Assembly: GCA_903837445.1 (NCBI GenBank)
Contig: CAILUR010000247.1
Span: 1-5,431, forward strand
From: an uncultured bacterium
Lineage (GTDB): Bacteria; Oederibacteriota; PGYV01; CAILUR01
Direction of reading: 5' to 3'
DNA length: 5,431 nt
A program made the position numbers and the translations under genes. Of the stretch, positions 1-5,431 are shown in pieces (the stretch's first letter is position 1; every line of letters starts with the position of its first letter). The notes under the pieces were generated by a model. It was not told the origin of the DNA, ran no database searches, and was given only the letters and a program-made list of their open reading frames with translations.

Positions 1-618
1 CCCCATAGAAAAGAAAAAATAATATACAGTAAAAATAAAAAACACATACGAAAAGACCTGTGGGTGACCGCTCAAAACGGATAAAGAAAGGGTAATGGTT
101 GCAAAAAATAAATCAAAGAGTTTTCTCTTTTGGGCGTATCTTTTTGTAAATAAAAGAACCGCTGGCATCCACATTATCGCATTTATATCCGCCAGTTCCA
201 CGGCTTTGACGATAGTATAATATCCAAAAGAAAAAGTCAGAGCTGAAATATAGCTCCCCTCTTCAGAGACCTCGTGTTCCCTCGCGAGCATATACACAAA
301 AAATGGCATTAGAATAAAAGTAATGAACATTCCGATTTTCCAGGCAAGGATAGGTGCCAAAATATAATACAAGATATTCAAAGGATAATATATTGCGGTC
401 TGCATATTCGCCATAAGTGGATTGCCACAATAAATATATGGGTTCCACAAAGGCATAATTCCCTGTTTGATTAATGACGCAGTGAGTTCACGAAAGGGGA
501 AAAAATAATAAAGCGTATCCAGCCACGCCGAGATATTTGAAGAAGTGAACTGCGAAAAGAAACACATAAATGATAGAACAATAAAGCTCGCCGAATATAT
601 TTTATCTTTCTTTGTCAT
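1..618 (-). CDS. YfhO-like polytopic membrane protein, putative GT-C type glycosyltransferase (3' end beyond window)
   Basis: The frame is open from an ATG at 618 to the left edge, giving 206 codons without a stop, so the C-terminal part is missing. Hydrophobic segments lie at about residues 8-24, 77-110 (probably two helices), 123-140, 147-158 and 168-205. The loop after the first helix has D34 followed by PLWNPYIYCGNPLMANMQT (56-74) and YYPLN; a later segment reads LSGHPQVFSY (182-191). These signatures are typical of bacterial YfhO family membrane proteins, related to GT-C enzymes that move sugars from polyprenyl-phosphate carriers outside the membrane; Bacillus YfhO has been linked to lipoteichoic acid glycosylation. 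The actual substrate here is unknown. The ATG follows the speB stop by 12 bases and is the first in-frame ATG after it; the ribosome binding site is weak (AAAAGG abuts the ATG), so translation probably depends on coupling. Family assignment is fairly firm, function is inferred. Confidence 0.82.
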   Translation of the reverse strand, partial: MTKKDKIYSASFIVLSFMCFFSQFTSSNISAWLDTLYYFFPFRELTASLIKQGIMPLWNPYIYCGNPLMANMQTAIYYPLNILYYILAPILAWKIGMFITFILMPFFVYMLAREHEVSEEGSYISALTFSFGYYTIVKAVELADINAIMWMPAVLLFTKRYAQKRKLFDLFFATITLSLSVLSGHPQVFSYVFFIFTVYYFFFSMG

Positions 619-630
619 CCTTTTACCATT

Positions 631-1479
631 TTACACGGCAGAAAGAATCAGTTCCCTGATTACTTTTGCCGCAAACACGCTTGAGTTTCCTGAAGCATCA
701 TAGTTGGGGGCGACTTCTAAGACATCCATTCCCACGATATTTAGTTGTTTTAGACCTTCTAAAAATCTTAAAAAATCTTTATAAAAAATACCCCCTGCCT
801 CTGGCGTGCCGAGTCCCGGAAGTGCCGCGGGGTCAAAGACATCCATATCAAGAGAAAAATATACTGGATATTTTTTTATTTTTTTAATCACTTCAAAAAA
901 CTTTTCAAAATAGGTATCGAAAAATATTTCTTTTTTCTTCATAAACAAATATTCTTGTTTCTCAAAAGACCTGATTCCAAACATAAAGAGCCGGTCAGCG
1001 CCGACAGTTTCCGCTGTCCTGCGGGCGGCGGTAGCGTGAGAAAGTTTGTCCCCAAGATAATCGTCACGCATATCAGCGTGCGCATCCCAATAGACTACTC
1101 GCAAGTTTGGATATTTGGCTTTGTATTGAGTTAAAATAGGATAGGTCAAGAGATGTTCGCCACCGATATAAATAGCGGTCTTTTTATTTCCTATCATATG
1201 TGCGGCAAGACCTGTGGTTTCAGACAGGACTTTGCTCCTGTCACCAAAAGGAAACTCCAAATTTCCCATATCACATACTTTATAATCGGCTATATCTTTT
1301 TCCGCTACAGCCGAGAAGGACTCGGTAGAATACGAAGCTTTTCTTATGGCATCTGGGGCGAAGCGTGAGCCCGGTCTAAAGGACGAGGTCCCATCATAAG
1401 GCAAGCCCGCGAGCACTACTTTTGATTCCTTAAAGGTAGCATCGCATGCGATAAAATTAGTTTCCTTGTAAAAGTTCAT
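631..1479 (-). CDS. speB: Agmatinase / ureohydrolase (arginase superfamily)
   Basis: This 282-residue protein is a manganese-dependent ureohydrolase, normally hydrolysing agmatine to putrescine and urea in the cytoplasm. The metal-ligand motifs are all present: GGEH (H109), DAHAD (D132, H134, D136) and SLDMDVFDP (D211, D213). SHATAARR around H148 and EVAP (E255) match the remaining active-site blocks, and the length is usual for bacterial agmatinases. The start is ATG at 1479, overlapping the speE stop as ATGA, with AAAGGAG 8 bases upstream. It is the third gene of the polyamine operon, after the arginine decarboxylase and the aminopropyltransferase, which favours agmatine or N1-aminopropylagmatine as substrate over arginine, guanidinobutyrate or formiminoglutamate. 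The sequence alone does not decide between the two agmatine-derived substrates. No defects are visible. Confidence 0.93.
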   Translation of the reverse strand: MNFYKETNFIACDATFKESKVVLAGLPYDGTSSFRPGSRFAPDAIRKASYSTESFSAVAEKDIADYKVCDMGNLEFPFGDRSKVLSETTGLAAHMIGNKKTAIYIGGEHLLTYPILTQYKAKYPNLRVVYWDAHADMRDDYLGDKLSHATAARRTAETVGADRLFMFGIRSFEKQEYLFMKKKEIFFDTYFEKFFEVIKKIKKYPVYFSLDMDVFDPAALPGLGTPEAGGIFYKDFLRFLEGLKQLNIVGMDVLEVAPNYDASGNSSVFAAKVIRELILSAV

Positions 1480-2315
1480 TTCAACAACTCCTTTACAAAC
1501 TGTGGCAGAGAAAAAGCTGCCTTCTGTAATTCCGGAGTATAGTAATTAAATTTTTTAATTTTAGAGTGTTTGTTTCTTATTTCTCTCGGGTCATATTTTT
1601 TAGACGCATAGGAAAAGCTCCAACACCCTGATGGATAAATAGGAACGAATGCCAGATACAAATGCACCTGTTTAAATAGTTTTTTCAGTCTTCCCTGCAC
1701 ATTTGAAATTATATGCCCGTCATAAAAAGGGTCTTCTGATTGCATTACCATAATGCCATCGCTTTTCAAGGCCCCATACACATCTTTAAAAAACTCGCTT
1801 GAGAAAAGTCCGCCACTAATATCCGAAGGGTCTGTCGAGTCCACAAGAATTACATCATATTTATTTTTTGCTTCTTTTACAAATTTTATCCCATCCCCAA
1901 ATAAAAAGCGGACGCGCTTATCCTGTTCGAGTCCTTTTACAAGCGCAGGAAAATATTTTTTAGACACCGTATAGACATCCTCATCTATTTCCACAAAATC
2001 TATTACTTTTACGCCTTTGTGTTTCATTATTTCCCGCACAGTACCGCCGTCTCCGCCACCTATCACCAGCACATTTTTCGGATTTGGGTGGGCAAACAGA
2101 GGGATATGCGCGAGCATATCGTGATACACAAACTCTTCTCTTTCCGTTACCATATAGCAACCATCCAGCGTCATTAGGTTGCCGTGTTTTTCGGTTTCAA
2201 ATATTTCCACCATTTGATACTTACTGCGCTTCCCATAAAGTTTCTTTTTTATTTTAAAAGAAAAAGCTGTGTCTTTATATACTTCTGTCGCCCATTTTCC
2301 CGTGAGTTTTGCCAT
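1476..2315 (-). CDS. speE: Spermidine synthase (polyamine aminopropyltransferase)
   Basis: This 279-residue enzyme transfers the aminopropyl group of decarboxylated SAM to a diamine, normally putrescine, giving spermidine and methylthioadenosine. It has the family's small N-terminal beta domain and a Rossmann methyltransferase-like fold: LDG (50-52), EEFVYHDMLAHIPL (60-73), nucleotide-binding GGGDGG (86-91), VEID with E109, GDG (140-142), DSTDP with D159 and D162, YPSG (227-230) and the C-terminal YYTPELQKAAFSLP block (258-271). Length is typical. ATG at 2315 is chosen because the homologous N-terminus (MAKLTGKWATEVY) begins there; a longer reading from 2384 would overlap pdaD by 65 bases and adds residues unlike the family. 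It lies 4 bases after the pdaD stop and overlaps speB by 4 bases. Agmatine could be the acceptor instead, as in Thermus-type pathways; residue inspection does not settle this. Confidence 0.94.
   Translation of the reverse strand: MAKLTGKWATEVYKDTAFSFKIKKKLYGKRSKYQMVEIFETEKHGNLMTLDGCYMVTEREEFVYHDMLAHIPLFAHPNPKNVLVIGGGDGGTVREIMKHKGVKVIDFVEIDEDVYTVSKKYFPALVKGLEQDKRVRFLFGDGIKFVKEAKNKYDVILVDSTDPSDISGGLFSSEFFKDVYGALKSDGIMVMQSEDPFYDGHIISNVQGRLKKLFKQVHLYLAFVPIYPSGCWSFSYASKKYDPREIRNKHSKIKKFNYYTPELQKAAFSLPQFVKELLK
1488..1494 (-). promoter_or_regulatory. Ribosome binding site of speB
   Basis: AAAGGAG on the minus strand lies within the last codons of speE, 8 bases before the speB ATG at 1479. It fixes that start and fits the ATGA stop-start overlap between the two genes. 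Confidence 0.75.
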
Positions 2316-2319
2316 TAGT

Positions 2320-2856
2320 TTACCACCACAAAACGACTGCAGCATATGCTGCGCCGATTTTTTTAACCCTGTGTGTAGCGGCAATACTTTTAATTTCCTT
2401 TACTGCATACCCTCTTACTCGCATACCTTCTGCCGCCATATTTCGAACTATTTTTTCTATCTCTTCTTTATGCCCCGCTGCCGAATACTCCATTATGAGC
2501 CCGTTGAGATTTGAATCTTTAGGAATTGCCACTGCGACTGCCGCTGATATGACCTCATCCGTTTGCGTGCTGACTTTAGAGGCATATGCCACAGGAATCA
2601 AAGACCCCAACGGAAGCTTAAAAGGTTTTATCTGTTTTGAATTAGGAGGCAGTATGCTTGAGAGTTTGATAAGATTTGTGTTTCCCACGCCTGCCGCTAT
2701 AAGCCCATTATCAAAAGCATTGAGTGGAGTCATCCCCTCTGCGTCGCCCGCCACGAGAAAAAACTTATTCGGGATTTTTGGAGATATCCCATTAATCAAT
2801 AATTGTCCTGGGACTTCCGTGGTTTTCTTTGTTACGCGTACTTTTTTCTTTGCCAT
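2320..2856 (-). CDS. pdaD: Pyruvoyl-dependent arginine decarboxylase proenzyme
   Basis: This 178-residue proenzyme matches the PvlArgDC family, which converts arginine to agmatine and CO2 using a pyruvoyl group made by self-cleavage rather than pyridoxal phosphate. The signature GDAEGMTPLNAFDNGL (37-52), then AGVGNTNLIKLSSILPP (55-71), is clear. By analogy with the Methanocaldococcus jannaschii enzyme, cleavage should fall between S66 and S67, leaving a beta chain of 66 residues and an alpha chain of 112 that begins with pyruvate from S67. GLIMEYSAAG carries E123, equivalent to the catalytic glutamate of that enzyme, and the C-terminal AYAAVVLWW block is also typical. The N-terminus starts with a lysine-rich stretch (MAKKKVRVTKK). 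ATG at 2856 has an excellent ribosome binding site. As the first gene after the promoter it probably commits arginine to the polyamine operon; an acid-resistance role, as in Chlamydia, is less likely in this context because no antiporter gene is nearby. Confidence 0.95.
   Translation of the reverse strand: MAKKKVRVTKKTTEVPGQLLINGISPKIPNKFFLVAGDAEGMTPLNAFDNGLIAAGVGNTNLIKLSSILPPNSKQIKPFKLPLGSLIPVAYASKVSTQTDEVISAAVAVAIPKDSNLNGLIMEYSAAGHKEEIEKIVRNMAAEGMRVRGYAVKEIKSIAATHRVKKIGAAYAAVVLWW
2322..2327 (-). promoter_or_regulatory. Ribosome binding site of speE inside the last codons of pdaD
   Basis: The minus strand reads GGTGGT with 6 bases before the speE ATG at 2315. The bases come from the two terminal tryptophan codons (TGG TGG) and the start of the TAA stop of pdaD. 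It is an imperfect Shine-Dalgarno match but the only candidate at a suitable distance, and it supports the 2315 start and coupled translation. Confidence 0.5.
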
Positions 2857-2862
2857 TATATT

Positions 2863-2868
2863 CTCCTT
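2863..2868 (-). promoter_or_regulatory. Ribosome binding site of pdaD
   Basis: AAGGAG on the minus strand with a 6-base spacer to the ATG at 2856 is a near-perfect Shine-Dalgarno sequence. It is the clearest one in the operon, as expected for its first gene. Confidence 0.88.
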
Positions 2869-2888
2869 ATATTTTAATAAATAGTCCG

Positions 2889-2910
2889 AGTTTAAAAATC
2901 CCTTAAAACT
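2889..2910. repeat. Imperfect inverted repeat near the predicted pdaD transcript start
   Basis: On the plus strand AGTTTAAA (2889-2896) and TTAAAACT (2903-2910) form 8-base arms with one mismatched position around a 6-base centre, AATCCC. The repeat begins just downstream of the predicted -10 box and covers the expected transcript start, a common position for a repressor operator. In such AT-rich DNA it could be chance, and its weak A-T arms and lack of a T tract argue against a terminator. Confidence 0.25.
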
Positions 2911-2915
2911 AATGT

Positions 2916-2943
2916 ATTATATTAAAAACCTAACAAAAGTCAA
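2916..2943 (-). promoter_or_regulatory. Sigma70-type promoter of the pdaD-speE-speB operon
   Basis: Reading the minus strand, the -35 box TTGACT (2943-2938) is followed by a 16-base spacer and a consensus -10 box TATAAT (2921-2916). Transcription would start near 2909, giving a leader of roughly 50 bases before the pdaD ATG. The -35 box lies 6 bases after the stop codon of the upstream cyclase gene, in the only sizeable intergenic gap of the window. Sequence match is strong; activity is not shown. Confidence 0.78.
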
Positions 2944-2949
2944 TAATTT

Positions 2950-4374
2950 TCAATACAAGAAGCCAGCCGTCTCCACTCTGTTTCTTCCTGACAGTTTAGC
3001 CACATACATAGCCTGATCTGCCCGCCCTATGAGTTCTCTTCTGGTCATAGCATCCACTGGAAGTGTCGCCACTCCCAAGCTCAAAGTTATTTTAATATCA
3101 GTACCATTAAACTTAAAATTAAAATCTTCCACTGTTTTACGAATCATTTCCGCTCGAGCGATTGCGTGGGTCTTGTCTGTTTCTGGAAGTACTATTACAA
3201 ACTCCTCTCCACCATATCTAGCAATAGTTTCGGTAGAGGTAGTATTTATTTTCAAAATCAACCCTATAGTTTTTAAAACATAATCCCCCGCAGCATGGCC
3301 ATAGACATCATTTACTTTTTTAAAAAAATCAATATCAGACATAATAACAGAAATTTCTTTATTGTCTTTCGCGCTACGCCCTATTTCACTTTCAAGCTTT
3401 TCCTGAAAATATCTGTGTACATAAAGACCTGTCAAAGAATCTGTAATAGACAGGTGCGCTATTTCCTCATAAAGGTAAACTTTTTCAAGTGCGAGAGCCG
3501 CTTGGCTTGCCAAAATTCTTACATCTCCAATTTGTTTTTCATTAAATATATTATTTTTATTACTGGAAATCATTAGGACTCCTCGAAGCTTATCTCCCAC
3601 ATAAAGTGGCTGATACAGAACACTTTTACTCCCTATCCCGCTGTATTCAAGTACCCCACTTGTTTGCCGTTCTTCTACAATCATTAAATCTTTATTGTCA
3701 TTTATATATCTTAGTATTTCACTTACGGTTTTCATCTGTCCAACTCGCAGCAATTTTTCTTCATACCCAAAAGAATACGCAATGTAAAAATCTGTTTCTT
3801 TTTTTAGAAGCAATATGCAGCGAACCTCTTCCAGTGATGCGGAAAAACTATACCGAACTATTTTCATTACAGTTTCCCCTATGACTTCCGCCATGCTATC
3901 CAAGGTCAGTTTATTCATTTCTTTCAGCGTCCCATAAAGCTGTGTTATTTTTTTAGTTTCCCCAGCCACTATCTTATGCTGTGTTTCCTCTTCCCAATAA
4001 CTTTTTTCTATAGCGACGCGCTCACGCTGTTTTTCCTCCAATTGTTTTTCAAAAGTTTCTATTTCTTCAAAATATTTCCGCATAAGGGATTTTAAAAAAA
4101 AGATAAAGGTATATAAGCCCATTGAAACAATACAAACCTCTTTCGAAATTTCCCTCATCCCAAACATTATAAGTGCCAAAAAAATTGCTATAAAAAAAAC
4201 TATTATTCCTTTTACTTTTCCAATTCGAGTCCTGTATATTAAAATTAAAACAGCAAACAACAGACAAGTCCAGTTCATAGCTGCATCATTTATTAGGGTT
4301 CGGTGCAGGATTATGGATAAAATAAATATTACCGCGAACGATATTATTATATTTTTAAAATATTTCTTTTCCAT
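2950..4374 (-). CDS. Membrane-anchored GAF-GGDEF diguanylate cyclase
   Basis: This 474-residue protein has four predicted membrane helices (about 8-24, 34-47, 56-72, 78-96), a charged coiled coil (98-156), a GAF domain (about 160-302) and a C-terminal GGDEF domain (about 308-470). It should make cyclic di-GMP from two GTP at the inner membrane face, controlled by a ligand or signal sensed through the GAF or membrane part. The catalytic positions are intact: SLTGL (313-317), D347, N355, D364 and GGEEF (388-392). At the inhibitory-site position, T379 and E382 stand where RxxD is expected, so product inhibition at that site is probably absent. I chose ATG at 4374 because GGGAGG lies just ahead and the ATG overlaps the previous stop as TAATG; an in-frame TTG at 4392 would put the ribosome binding site inside the gene. 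No terminator follows. Confidence 0.93.
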   Translation of the reverse strand: MEKKYFKNIIISFAVIFILSIILHRTLINDAAMNWTCLLFAVLILIYRTRIGKVKGIIVFFIAIFLALIMFGMREISKEVCIVSMGLYTFIFFLKSLMRKYFEEIETFEKQLEEKQRERVAIEKSYWEEETQHKIVAGETKKITQLYGTLKEMNKLTLDSMAEVIGETVMKIVRYSFSASLEEVRCILLLKKETDFYIAYSFGYEEKLLRVGQMKTVSEILRYINDNKDLMIVEERQTSGVLEYSGIGSKSVLYQPLYVGDKLRGVLMISSNKNNIFNEKQIGDVRILASQAALALEKVYLYEEIAHLSITDSLTGLYVHRYFQEKLESEIGRSAKDNKEISVIMSDIDFFKKVNDVYGHAAGDYVLKTIGLILKINTTSTETIARYGGEEFVIVLPETDKTHAIARAEMIRKTVEDFNFKFNGTDIKITLSLGVATLPVDAMTRRELIGRADQAMYVAKLSGRNRVETAGFLY

Positions 4375-5431
4375 TATTTGATATCCTCCCAAAAAAGCAC
4401 CTTATTTCGCCCGCTATGTTTTACTTTATATAAGGCCGCATCCGCTGCATTTATGATATCACTACTCTTCATTTCCTTCGAGAATTCAGCCCCTCCTATG
4501 GAAATCGTTAAAGATATTTTATCGGTATTATGTATACTTATTGTCAACTTTTCACATTTTTCGCGCAATCTTTCAGCGACTACCCGTGCCTCTCTCATAT
4601 TTGTATCAGGTAAGATTACAGCAAATTCTTCCCCACCGTATCTCCCCACAACATTAGTGCTTCTAATTTCAGTCAAGAAAAACTCAGCAAGCTGTTGCAA
4701 TACCCTGTCCCCTGCGGGATGCCCATAAGTATCATTGAATTCCTTAAACCTATCTATATCCATCATAAGATAAGAGAATGTTGCATTCAGTTCTTTACCG
4801 CGTTTGACTTCATTTTCAAGCCGTTCCATAAAATACCGCCTGCCATATAGCCCAGTCAACCCATCTTTAACCGCAAGGTCTTTCGTCTTCTGATATAGGA
4901 TACAATTTTCAAGCGCCACAGAACAAATATCTCCAAGATAATTTAGCAACCGCGCATCCTCCATATCAAACGCATTTGGTACTTTCGAAGTAAACCGCAG
5001 AATCCCAATCACTTTTTTAGTTTCAATTAAAGGCACGGCAAGTAAAGACTTAAAACCGACTTCTTCCCCTTCCATTCGATTAAATCTAAAATCATCATTG
5101 ATATCCTTTATTAACAGCGTGAACTTATTATCTAAAACCCACTCGTCAAATTCACTTTTCCTATATTGTTCCATAGTGTTCACATGAGGGTTGTCCTCCG
5201 ACTCATCTTTTACTTGAGAAAACAGTCCACTTTCTTCATCATAAATCAAAAAAGCAAAATCCATCGGTGCACTTCCGATAAAACCAATAATTTCATTTGA
5301 AACAATCTTTAATATTTGATTTTTATTTTGTGTAGTTATAAACTGCTCAGACAAAATACCTAACCGCTTATACAGGTCCATCCTTGCTTGCAGCGCCATT
5401 GTCTGTGTTTTAATATCATTTGTTTTTTTTA
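4374..5431 (-). CDS. GAF-GGDEF diguanylate cyclase (5' end beyond window)
   Basis: The frame is open to the right edge. The first ATG in the window is at 5399, but it has no ribosome binding site and sits inside a continuous helical-looking stretch (KTNDIKTQT just before it), so the gene very probably starts outside. Numbered from that ATG, a linker helix (1-25) leads to a GAF domain (about 15-170) and a GGDEF domain (about 175-338). Catalytic positions are intact: DGLTGLYGRRYF (179-190), D214, N222, YGHPAGD with D231, and GGEEF (255-259), so cyclic di-GMP synthesis is expected. The inhibitory-site position reads R246-S-T-N249 instead of RxxD. No membrane segment is seen in the visible part; one could lie upstream. 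It ends in TAATG shared with the next cyclase gene, so the two are probably co-transcribed. Confidence 0.9.
   Translation of the reverse strand, partial: KKTNDIKTQTMALQARMDLYKRLGILSEQFITTQNKNQILKIVSNEIIGFIGSAPMDFAFLIYDEESGLFSQVKDESEDNPHVNTMEQYRKSEFDEWVLDNKFTLLIKDINDDFRFNRMEGEEVGFKSLLAVPLIETKKVIGILRFTSKVPNAFDMEDARLLNYLGDICSVALENCILYQKTKDLAVKDGLTGLYGRRYFMERLENEVKRGKELNATFSYLMMDIDRFKEFNDTYGHPAGDRVLQQLAEFFLTEIRSTNVVGRYGGEEFAVILPDTNMREARVVAERLREKCEKLTISIHNTDKISLTISIGGAEFSKEMKSSDIINAADAALYKVKHSGRNKVLFWEDIK
4385..4390 (-). promoter_or_regulatory. Ribosome binding site of the second GAF-GGDEF gene
   Basis: GGGAGG on the minus strand lies 10 bases before the ATG at 4374, inside the end of the upstream cyclase gene. 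It decides the start in favour of 4374 over the upstream in-frame TTG at 4392, which precedes it. With the TAATG junction it suggests coupled translation of the two cyclases. Confidence 0.75.

Noticed and set aside
263..448. Minus-strand open frame of 61 codons
   Set aside because: It is in a different frame inside the YfhO-like gene, which spans the whole of 1-618 without a stop and has clear family motifs.
2145..2155. Met (M55) in SpeE where many homologues have Gln in the LDGxxQxTE signature
   Set aside because: From memory, Met also occurs at this place in some Gram-positive SpeE proteins, so it is not evidence for an altered activity by itself.
2316..2384. Longer speE starting at 2384
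   Set aside because: It would overlap pdaD by 65 bases and add 23 residues absent from the family; a fitting start and ribosome binding site occur at 2315.
2309..2884. Plus-strand open frame of 191 codons
   Set aside because: It lies opposite pdaD, whose protein is clearly recognisable. The plus-strand product shows no family resemblance and has no convincing ribosome binding site.
4375..4392. TTG start at 4392 for the second cyclase
   Set aside because: The GGGAGG ribosome binding site lies downstream of it, directly ahead of the ATG at 4374.
4378..4728. Plus-strand open frame of 116 codons
   Set aside because: It is the antisense of the GGDEF domain region of the first cyclase and its translation has no recognisable features.
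5423..5430. Run of eight T at the right edge as a possible terminator tract
   Set aside because: No hairpin adjoins it and it falls within the open frame of the partial cyclase, where it encodes lysines.

Overview
The window is a bacterial, AT-rich stretch in which every recognisable gene lies on the minus strand. It reads right to left, is almost completely coding, and cuts a gene at each end. The two GGDEF proteins argue for a bacterium rather than an archaeon. The pyruvoyl-type arginine decarboxylase is best known from archaea and is scattered among bacteria such as Chlamydiae and several little-studied phyla. I cannot name the lineage from the sequence alone; an uncultured bacterial phylum is plausible.

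Right part (5431 to 2950): two adjacent GAF-GGDEF diguanylate cyclase genes. The first is cut by the right edge and ends in TAATG, which also starts the second. The second adds four predicted membrane helices and a coiled coil in front of its GAF domain. Both cyclase active sites look intact, but neither has a canonical RxxD inhibitory site.

Middle (2949 to 2857): a 93-base gap holding a strong-looking sigma70-type promoter (TTGACT, 16-base spacer, TATAAT), an imperfect inverted repeat near the expected transcript start, and a good ribosome binding site. No terminator hairpin is visible, so readthrough from the cyclase genes is possible.

Left part (2856 to 1): a tight operon of pdaD (pyruvoyl-dependent arginine decarboxylase), speE (spermidine synthase type aminopropyltransferase), speB (agmatinase type ureohydrolase), then the first 206 codons of a YfhO-like multi-spanning membrane protein. 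The first three genes carry arginine through agmatine to spermidine, either via putrescine or via aminopropylagmatine. The SAM decarboxylase that supplies the aminopropyl donor is not in this window. The gene junctions (4-base gap, 4-base overlap, 12-base gap) suggest translational coupling. I found no mobile elements, CRISPR arrays, tRNA or rRNA genes, and no credible plus-strand gene. Nothing here is clearly a new system; the points of interest are the operon's combination of genes and the altered I-sites.
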